From the NCBI GenBank assembly GCA_001816645.1, contig MHCO01000023.1:1-20485 (forward strand): a DNA stretch of 20,485 bases, written 5' to 3'. The notes under the pieces are model-generated. The model had not been told where the DNA came from, did no database searches, and was given only the letters and a program-made list of their open reading frames with translations. This stretch comes from Candidatus Woykebacteria bacterium GWB1_45_5. GTDB lineage: Bacteria; Patescibacteriota; Microgenomatia; Woykebacterales; RBG-16-39-9b. A program made the translations under genes and the position numbers. The stretch's first letter is position 1, and each line of letters opens with the position of its first letter. Shown here in pieces: positions 13,259-18,895 of this stretch.

Positions 13259-14416
13259 TTACTTAAAAACAATAGCGTTTGGTAGGGAACGGCCAGGGCC
13301 AACTTTGTAAGAACCATTATAAACAAGAGATGATGAACCCCCGCCGTCCAAATTCAAAGCAAAATTGGTTCCAATAGCCATCATTATTCCGGCAAGATCT
13401 GGAACCGAGGCGCTAGAGGTTACAACCAAGTAAACTGTGTGCCCCTTTATTCCAATTCCGCCGCGTGCTCCCTTGGTAAGTTGAGCGCTGGTCAGCTGAT
13501 AATTCCAAACTATATTTTGATTATTGTTTACTAGTCCTGGGAAATTCGCAATAGCGCCTCTCATACCAGCCAAACCAGTAAAACTATTTGTCTGCGGATA
13601 AAAAACAGCACCGCTGCTCGTAAAAGCGATCATTGCTCGGTTTGTCCAAGACAGAGACAGTTGATTCATCCATTTTCCAAGGTTTGTATTGTAGAGGGGC
13701 ATATCGAAGCTGTTTACTTTACCAGCGCATGAAGCATAATCCGGTGGGCAAAAGTAGGTGCCGTTGATGCCAATCGAAGCACCATTATCCTTAACATAAG
13801 AGAGAAGAGGTTTGGTTGGACAATTATCAGTACAATCGCTGTTAGTTGCGCTATCTACGATAGATATTCTAGAAAGATCAAGCGCGACGACGTGAGTCAT
13901 GAATGCTCCGTTACTTGTGTTTATTTGTAAGTAGCAGTAACCGCTGGTTGGTATCGTCGAACAAGTGGAAGAAACATATTTAGCTCTAGTTGCGGCATCG
14001 GCTGCCTGTTTTGCTTTCCAAAGGGCTTCGAGATCCGCGTCCATTTGGGTCAACTTTTTATCTGCCTCCGAATATTTTTTCCCGAGGATTTGGTCAATTA
14101 CTGTCGGTAAGTCCTTTTCTATCGAATCAACATTTACACCCTTGGTTTTGTAATTTGCCGCCTTCTCCTTTATTGCTTCGTATTTTCCAACCATATCTGT
14201 ATAGATCTTCAAGGCAGCTCTCGTATCCTCTTTTTGCAAAGCCGTGTTTTCCGCCGTTAGATTTCTTGTAAGTTGATCAAGCTGCGCAATTCTTTGATTT
14301 AAGTTCGAAATTTTAGCGGGGAAGTAGATAGCGGCAAAAATTAAAAACGCCGAAAGAAGAAGGATTAATGCTAAGAAAAAAGAAATATGGCTCTTTACTT
14401 TAAGTAAAAATTTCAT
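13259..14416 (-). CDS. membrane-anchored phosphodiester glycosidase (NAGPA domain) protein
   Basis: 385 residues. A membrane anchor at about 12-33 is followed by a helical, probably coiled-coil region (about 36-145), then a NAGPA/DUF2233 domain (about 160-385) outside the cell. Domain landmarks are INGTYFCPPDYASC, GGIGIKGHTVYLVV and, near the end, ALNLDGGGSSSLVYNG, the hallmark of this family. Its members cleave GlcNAc-phosphodiester-type links or act on exopolysaccharide and wall glycans. Several Cys in the domain could form disulfides. The start is fixed by TATAAT 14 nt before ATG; there is no Shine-Dalgarno. The coiled stalk may hold the domain away from the membrane. Confidence 0.85.
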   Translation of the reverse strand: MKFLLKVKSHISFFLALILLLSAFLIFAAIYFPAKISNLNQRIAQLDQLTRNLTAENTALQKEDTRAALKIYTDMVGKYEAIKEKAANYKTKGVNVDSIEKDLPTVIDQILGKKYSEADKKLTQMDADLEALWKAKQAADAATRAKYVSSTCSTIPTSGYCYLQINTSNGAFMTHVVALDLSRISIVDSATNSDCTDNCPTKPLLSYVKDNGASIGINGTYFCPPDYASCAGKVNSFDMPLYNTNLGKWMNQLSLSWTNRAMIAFTSSGAVFYPQTNSFTGLAGMRGAIANFPGLVNNNQNIVWNYQLTSAQLTKGARGGIGIKGHTVYLVVTSSASVPDLAGIMMAIGTNFALNLDGGGSSSLVYNGSYKVGPGRSLPNAIVFK

Positions 14417-14430
14417 GAGCAGTTATGTTT

Positions 14431-14436
14431 ATTATA
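14431..14436 (-). promoter_or_regulatory. -10 box of the NAGPA gene
   Basis: A perfect TATAAT (14436-14431) with 14 nt to ATG 14416; leader about 7 nt. No good -35. Confidence 0.6.
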
Positions 14437-14478
14437 CAATAAAAAAATTCAAGCCGAGTTTACCCTGAGTAAAGTTTA

Positions 14479-14533
14479 TGGTGAGTTTCAATCGAACCAT
14501 CGAAGTAGCTTGTGGTGAGTTAAATCGAACCAT
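14479..14533. repeat. pair of 21-22-bp direct repeats at the island edge
   Basis: TGGTGAGTTtcAATCGAACCAT (14479-14500) and TGGTGAGTTaAATCGAACCAT (14513-14533) differ only by one or two bases. On the minus strand each reads GGTTCGATT...ACTCACCA, like a tRNA T-arm plus 3' end, though no full tRNA can be drawn. GGATTCGAAG at 14569-14578 is a further T-loop-like sequence. They lie between the last ordinary gene and the toxin-antitoxin/restriction block, so remnants of an attachment site are possible. The rest of 14437-14638 holds a CTGCTT-GCCA-AAGCAG hairpin and the arm at 14583-14590. Confidence 0.5.
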
Positions 14534-14582
14534 TGCAGCCTGGTTGTAGCCCACGTCAGTGGCCGCAGGATTCGAAGTATTC

Positions 14583-14649
14583 TATAAAGTTGACCCCTGC
14601 TTGCCAAAGCAGTAAAATCCTCTTGCGCCGTTTGTGTGTTGACTTTATA
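14583..14649. repeat. inverted repeat flanking the toxin-antitoxin promoter
   Basis: TATAAAGT (14583-14590) and ACTTTATA (14642-14649) are perfect 8-bp inverted copies 51 nt apart. The right copy overlaps the toxin-antitoxin operator. Confidence 0.4.
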
Positions 14650-14667
14650 ACAAAAAAGTTATAATAT
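14639..14667 (+). promoter_or_regulatory. toxin-antitoxin promoter with palindromic operator
   Basis: TTGACT (14639-14644) with TATAAT (14660-14665, 15-nt spacer) or TAATAT (14662-14667, 17-nt spacer). A perfect palindrome TTATAAC-AAAAAA-GTTATAA (14645-14651 and 14658-14664) covers the spacer and -10, as expected for an operator bound by the antitoxin or toxin-antitoxin complex. The ATG is 4-6 nt beyond the -10. Confidence 0.7.
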
Positions 14668-14671
14668 TGTG

Positions 14672-14983
14672 ATGAAAATATTTGTTGACTCTAGGATTGA
14701 GAGTTTTCTAGATAAGCTAACTTCGGTTGAAAAAGCTAGACTGCGGCGGTATAGAAAACTTTTAGAAGAATATGGACTTTTCCTGCCCGAGCCGTACCTA
14801 AAAAAGTTAGGCAAAGACCTTTGGGAACTTCGACCTGGGAACGTGAGAATTTTATTTACCGGTAAGAAAGATAAAATTATTTTTGCCCATGCTTTTTATT
14901 AAAAGACACAGAAAACACCGGCCAAGGATTTAAGGGTAGCAAAAAGTCGAATTGTGGAGTACGAAAAGGAAAGCCTCTTATGA
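14672..14983 (+). pseudogene. HigB/RelE-superfamily toxin (Gp49-like) interrupted by an in-frame TAA
   Basis: The 76 residues from ATG 14672 to TAA 14900-14902 match the N-terminal three quarters of a Gp49/HigB mRNA-interferase toxin: KKLGKDLWELRPGNVRILF and IIFAHAFY. Directly after the TAA the same frame continues KTQKTPAKDLRVAKSRIVEY to a TGA at 14981-14983. This is just the C-terminal part expected of the family (F-x-K-K-T-x-K-T-P-x-x-x-I-x-x-A). The full frame would end by overlapping the antitoxin ATG (ATGA), the usual coupling. So one nonsense codon, probably from AAA, splits an otherwise intact gene. A truncated product may still be made; GTG 14669 is an alternative start. Confidence 0.8.
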
Positions 14984-15279
14984 GAAAAAATAAAATCAAA
15001 TTGATTCCATTTGAAAAAATTGAGAGACGCTGGGCGAAAAATCCAACCATCCAAAAAGTTTACGAAGAGCTAGAGCCTGAATACCAACTCGTAAAAAGTT
15101 TAATTGAAATACGGGTTAAAAAGAATTTGTCGCAAGAAGAGCTTGCGGAAAAAGTTGGGATGAAGCAACCGGTGATTTCTCGTATTGAATCAATGCACTC
15201 ATTGCCATCGGTAGCGACTCTTAAGAAGATTTCCAAAGCCCTTGGAGAACCACTTCTCATCCGCTTTGGTTCTAGATAG
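14980..15279 (+). CDS. HigA-type XRE-family antitoxin
   Basis: 99 residues with a Cro/C1-type helix-turn-helix at about 42-90: RVKKNLSQEELAEKVGMKQP, then SRIESMHSLPSVATLKKISKAL. It would bind and neutralise the toxin and repress the operon through the palindrome at 14645-14664. The ATG overlaps the read-through end of the toxin frame, and AAGGA lies 9-14 nt upstream. The N-terminal 40 residues probably contact the toxin. The reading frame is intact even though the toxin is broken. Confidence 0.88.
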   Translation: MRKNKIKLIPFEKIERRWAKNPTIQKVYEELEPEYQLVKSLIEIRVKKNLSQEELAEKVGMKQPVISRIESMHSLPSVATLKKISKALGEPLLIRFGSR

Positions 15280-15292
15280 CCCACAAAAAATA

Positions 15293-15327
15293 GGGAGGAC
15301 CCTAAATTAGGATCGTTCCCCAGTTTT
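15293..15327 (+). terminator. possible terminator after the antitoxin
   Basis: GGGA (15293-15296) with TCCC (15317-15320) and an inner CCTAA/TTAGG (15301-15305 and 15307-15311), followed by CAGTTTT. Weak but well placed, 13 nt after the stop. Confidence 0.4.
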
Positions 15328-15467
15328 ATGGCATTATTATAATAGCTTATAAAAGAGTTGTCAACGTTTAGGCTAGTTAATCAAAGGGAAGTTGGCGGCA
15401 AAAGAGTGAATAAATCCTTCTTACTCCAAAAATCCCCGAAGGCTTTCTATCAACCGATGGGTTTTTA

Positions 15468-15476
15468 TGCTAAAAT
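15468..15476 (+). promoter_or_regulatory. candidate promoter of the restriction-modification operon
   Basis: TGCTAAAAT, the same extended -10 form as at 11953 and 12493. It would give about 50 nt of leader before ATG 15533, with no Shine-Dalgarno seen. The rest of 15328-15532 holds nothing else I can assign. Confidence 0.45.
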
Positions 15477-15532
15477 TAAGGTTGAATCCTGCCTGATTGT
15501 TACGGTGGGATTTTTTGATAAGAGCTTAAATT

Positions 15533-15721
15533 ATGAAAAGAAACAGGATTAGTTCCACAGCAATATTTCTACTTGGAGTTGTTTTAGTTTCCTTCATTGT
15601 TACCGTTGCTAATACTATAAAATCTGACGACCTTCCCGCTAAAGGTGGATATTACGTTCAGACAACTACTGCTACACCTGGTAATATTGGTACTAGCGCT
15701 ATAACCACGACAACCCTATGA
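15533..15721 (+). CDS. small single-pass membrane protein (62 aa)
   Basis: A short basic N-terminus (MKRNR), one hydrophobic segment at about 9-27 (IFLLGVVLVSFIVTVAN), then a Thr/Gly-rich tail likely outside the membrane (TTTATPGNIGTSAITTTT). No family recognised. Its stop TGA overlaps the methyltransferase ATG as ATGA, so they are very probably translated together. Such a protein is not a normal part of a type III restriction system; it may anchor or sense for it, or be an unrelated passenger. It could also be read as a lipid-free signal peptide product, since there is no lipobox cysteine. Confidence 0.6.
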   Translation: MKRNRISSTAIFLLGVVLVSFIVTVANTIKSDDLPAKGGYYVQTTTATPGNIGTSAITTTTL

Positions 15722-17664
15722 GAAACGACTCTGTAACCAAAGAAGAATTAGAAAAAATTGAAGAAGAGTCTGGGAAGCAGGCAAGACCGGACCAAAAAGC
15801 AGTTGTTACTGTTTCTCCAAAGCTAAGGAAAAGGCTGACCAATTTACCAGATCCTAGCAACCCGCCTCTTGGTTGGGACGAACATAAAGGATTTGGTGCT
15901 GTGTATCCTTATTTGAAAGTTCCGGGACTTCATCCAAGAAACCACGGGGATACTGTCATTTTTAATGATCAAGAATTGCCAGCCAATAGGCTCTATCTTG
16001 GCGACAATCTAGAAGTTTTGCGGACATTACCTGCAGAGTCAATTGATCTTATCTACATTGATCCTCCGTTTTTCTCTGGTAGAAATTACAACGTTATCTG
16101 GGGTGATACAAACGAAGTGCGTACATTTGAGGACATTTGGGAAGGCGGGATTACCACATACCTGATCTGGCTAAACGCTCGCCTCTGGGAAATGCGCAGA
16201 GTCTTAAAAAAGACAGGTTCTATTTATGTCCACTGCGACTGGCACGCTAGCCATTACATTAAAACCGAAATGGATAAAATTTTTGGCTATGATATGTTCA
16301 AAAATGAAATAATCTGGTGGTACAGAAAATGGAGTTCAAGTAATAATAGATTTTTAAGGAATTATGACGCGATACTATTCTATTCTAAAAGCGAAGAGAA
16401 TATCTTCAATGTACAGTACACCGAGTTAGCTGAAAGTACGAAGAAACGATTTAGCGGGAAAACACAGGTTTGGGCTGATGAGGCACGCACTCGGAAAATA
16501 ACTATTGACGTTGAATCAAAGGGAGCGTACATGCCAGATGTTTGGAGCATAAATTATCTTCCAGGGGCTTCCAGTGAAAAAATTGGTTACCCCACACAAA
16601 AACCGGAAGCCCTCCTAGAAAGAATTATTAAAGCCTCAAGTAATGATGGTGAGGTGGTTGCCGATTTCTTTTGTGGTGGAGGTACAACACTAGCTGTAGC
16701 ACAGAAACTTAAAAGGAAGTTTATTGGTTGTGATTCTTCTAGAGTGGCTATTTCAGTAACTTTAGACAGATTAGTAAAACTTGGCGAAGAAATGAGTGGG
16801 GTTAAAAGCAACATTTCGTTAGATGGAAAGCCGTTTCAGTTTGGGTTACAGATGGAAGGCACCGTTGAAAAGGTTCCAAATATTGAGGTTTGGTATCTGG
16901 GCGTCTATCCAGTTGAGAAGTTCCAGAATTCAGAGCAAGAAGAATTTAATGATTTTGTTCTTACTGCTTATGGGGCTAGTAAAAATACTGGAGAAGGCCT
17001 CACAAGTGGTTTTCGACCACCAGGGCAACAAGAACCAATTCTAGTTGGCCCATCAAACCCAAATGAGACTATAAACGCACAAGATATTAAAAAGTTTTTT
17101 GATGAGGTAAAAGAAAAACTTGAGCCAAATAAACTGGTTAGGGCCAAAATAGTGGCTTGGCGATTTTCTAGACAAGTCTTAGCTTATATTAAGACCTTGA
17201 AAAATTACGCGGAGAAATACAATTTGCCACTGGAGTTGGAAGCCATACCGCTTGATTCTAAAGAGTTTAGGGCACGGATTCTGCAAAGGATGCCGGATAT
17301 TGAAGAAAACGAGTTTTTCCTAAGATTTTCCAAAGCACCAGTCATTGGAGATGTAAAAGTAAAGAAAACCGGACCGCTTGAATGCGAATTTGAAGCAATA
17401 GATGCCCTTTCGACTAATGAAGATGGTTGGTTGGTCAATTGCCAGTGGGATTTTGATTATCAAGAAGGCCACTTTGCAGCAGATAAAGATTATGTTTTGT
17501 CTAGAGAAAAGAAACAGGATAAAAAGCACGGAGAAATATTTGAAGCAGTTTTGAAAGCTAAGCATAAGTTTGAGAAAACGGGCGAATATACGGTTGCTTG
17601 CAAAGTTCAAGATAATTTAGCAGGCGAGACCATACTAAGCAGGAAGGTTGAGGTGAATAATTGA
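15718..17664 (+). CDS. type III-like Mod DNA methyltransferase
   Basis: 648 residues. A beta-class N6-adenine/N4-cytosine methyltransferase: the catalytic motif DPPF (115-118, in LIYIDPPFFSGRNY) precedes the S-adenosylmethionine motif DFFCGGGTT (317-325), preceded by YPTQKPEALLERII (291-304). This order is that of type III Mod. After residue 380 comes a long extra region: an alpha/beta module (about 388-520) and a C-terminal part with W-D-F-D-Y and HKFEKTGEYTVACKVQDN, resembling a PKD-like beta-sandwich. Target recognition probably involves residues 190-290 and the C-terminal part. It overlaps the small membrane gene by ATGA and ends 1 nt before the next gene. The DNA target is unknown. Confidence 0.9.
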   Translation: MRNDSVTKEELEKIEEESGKQARPDQKAVVTVSPKLRKRLTNLPDPSNPPLGWDEHKGFGAVYPYLKVPGLHPRNHGDTVIFNDQELPANRLYLGDNLEVLRTLPAESIDLIYIDPPFFSGRNYNVIWGDTNEVRTFEDIWEGGITTYLIWLNARLWEMRRVLKKTGSIYVHCDWHASHYIKTEMDKIFGYDMFKNEIIWWYRKWSSSNNRFLRNYDAILFYSKSEENIFNVQYTELAESTKKRFSGKTQVWADEARTRKITIDVESKGAYMPDVWSINYLPGASSEKIGYPTQKPEALLERIIKASSNDGEVVADFFCGGGTTLAVAQKLKRKFIGCDSSRVAISVTLDRLVKLGEEMSGVKSNISLDGKPFQFGLQMEGTVEKVPNIEVWYLGVYPVEKFQNSEQEEFNDFVLTAYGASKNTGEGLTSGFRPPGQQEPILVGPSNPNETINAQDIKKFFDEVKEKLEPNKLVRAKIVAWRFSRQVLAYIKTLKNYAEKYNLPLELEAIPLDSKEFRARILQRMPDIEENEFFLRFSKAPVIGDVKVKKTGPLECEFEAIDALSTNEDGWLVNCQWDFDYQEGHFAADKDYVLSREKKQDKKHGEIFEAVLKAKHKFEKTGEYTVACKVQDNLAGETILSRKVEVNN

Positions 17665-17665
17665 T

Positions 17666-18028
17666 ATGGATTTAAAATTTTTGATTCAAGTTTTGGCACC
17701 ACCTGTTATCGCTGCACTGGTAGCTATTATAGTTGCTTTTTGGCAATTCCGAAAAAGAAAAGAAGAGGAGAAAAAAGTTGAATCGTTAAAAGTTTTGCTT
17801 GGTACAGTTAAAGGTTGGAGAGAATACATTCAAAGTGCCGCAAACGCAAATACTTTACTACGCAATCATATAAGAGGGAGAACGGATGAAGGTAAAGATC
17901 TAACTAAGTTTAGTTCACTAGCCGACGTGGAATCAGCAGTCGAAACTAACGGCGCTTATCTAAATGGTTTGCATGTTGGGGTGGAAAAGGAGTTAGAAGA
18001 AATAGAAAAAGTATTGAAAGAAAAATAA
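17666..18028 (+). CDS. single-pass membrane protein with coiled-coil domain (120 aa)
   Basis: A hydrophobic segment at about 6-26 is followed by a very basic/acidic stretch (FRKRKEEEKKVESLK) that keeps the rest in the cytoplasm. Helical segments follow to the end, finishing with VEKELEEIEKVLKEK. The middle holds WREYIQSAANANTLLRNHIR. No named family. It sits 1 nt after the methyltransferase stop and its TAA touches the nuclease ATG, so it belongs to the same operon. Tethering the restriction complex to the membrane is a reasonable guess, no more. Confidence 0.7.
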   Translation: MDLKFLIQVLAPPVIAALVAIIVAFWQFRKRKEEEKKVESLKVLLGTVKGWREYIQSAANANTLLRNHIRGRTDEGKDLTKFSSLADVESAVETNGAYLNGLHVGVEKELEEIEKVLKEK

Positions 18029-18895
18029 ATGACTAACCAACTTAACCAAAAACTAATCAGCGCTATTAACGTTCAAGGTATACTTCTTCAAGAGAAGTGT
18101 GCGGATATTTTCGCTAAAGAAGGTTACAAAGTTATTACCGAGTACCCAGTAATGTTCCCAAAACCTTCCTTTGGAAATTTCGGTAAGGACGTTGTCATTG
18201 ACATTTGGGCGCGAAAGAATCTAACAAATGTGCAGATAGACTTTTTGGTAGAGTGCAAAAAGGCAGACCCAAAGCTTAAAAATTGGGTATTTTTCAAAGA
18301 TAAGTTTAGTTACTCAATTGGTAATGACAACATAAAATTCGTCAAGGGACCAGGGGACAATTGGAACACCAATACAATATTAGTTGATATACAAAAAGAG
18401 CTTAAGCTTGAACACGGAGACCGCTGTTTCATGGGAATTGAGTTAAAGGAAAAATTTAAAAAAGGCCCAGAAAAGGATGACACGGTAGCTACAACTCAAA
18501 GAATAAGTGATGCAAGTTATCAAGCCGTGCAGGCTGCAAACGGGACCTTTGACGAGTATGGAGAATTTTACTCTAAATTACAATCTACCCCCCTTCAAAA
18601 AAACGAACAAAATCTTTTTATTTTGCCCTTAGTTGTTACTACGGCAAACTTACTTGTAGCAGATTATGACATAGATAAAATAAGTGAGAATGGTGGTTTA
18701 GATGCTAAAGATGTATCTTTTGCAGAAAAGGATTTTATTCTCTATAACTATTCAATCCCAGGACATATAAGATTCCCAATGTTAGAAGGTGATATACCAA
18801 ATAGAACTTTGGAAACCAGACTAGGTTATAAGAAGACTTTGATAATAATTTGTTCAGTAAACTATCTTAAAAAATTTATTAATAAATTCAAGTAG
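18029..18895 (+). CDS. putative PD-(D/E)XK restriction endonuclease-like protein
   Basis: 288 residues. An N-terminal segment resembles the restriction endonuclease fold: Glu22 in a helix (LLQEKCADIFAKEGY), Asp58 at the end of a strand (KDVVIDIWA), and the Glu75-Cys-Lys77 pair in a strand (IDFLVECKKA), i.e. E...D...ExK. The rest (about 100-288) has no recognised match. No signal peptide or membrane segment. It follows the membrane/coil gene with no gap and its TAG touches the helicase ATG. In classical type III systems the nuclease is a domain at the end of Res, so a separate protein would be a variation; whether Res also has one cannot be seen, because that gene runs off the window. Confidence 0.7.
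   Translation: MTNQLNQKLISAINVQGILLQEKCADIFAKEGYKVITEYPVMFPKPSFGNFGKDVVIDIWARKNLTNVQIDFLVECKKADPKLKNWVFFKDKFSYSIGNDNIKFVKGPGDNWNTNTILVDIQKELKLEHGDRCFMGIELKEKFKKGPEKDDTVATTQRISDASYQAVQAANGTFDEYGEFYSKLQSTPLQKNEQNLFILPLVVTTANLLVADYDIDKISENGGLDAKDVSFAEKDFILYNYSIPGHIRFPMLEGDIPNRTLETRLGYKKTLIIICSVNYLKKFINKFK

Noticed and set aside
14470..14580. A tRNA gene on the minus strand
   Set aside because: Only T-arm/3'-end-like pieces are present. No acceptor, D-arm or anticodon stem can be completed.
15358..15552. Open frame of about 64 codons before the small membrane gene
   Set aside because: Starts at a TTG without a ribosome site, runs across the candidate promoter at 15468-15476, overlaps the start of the better supported 15533 gene, and has no recognisable sequence.
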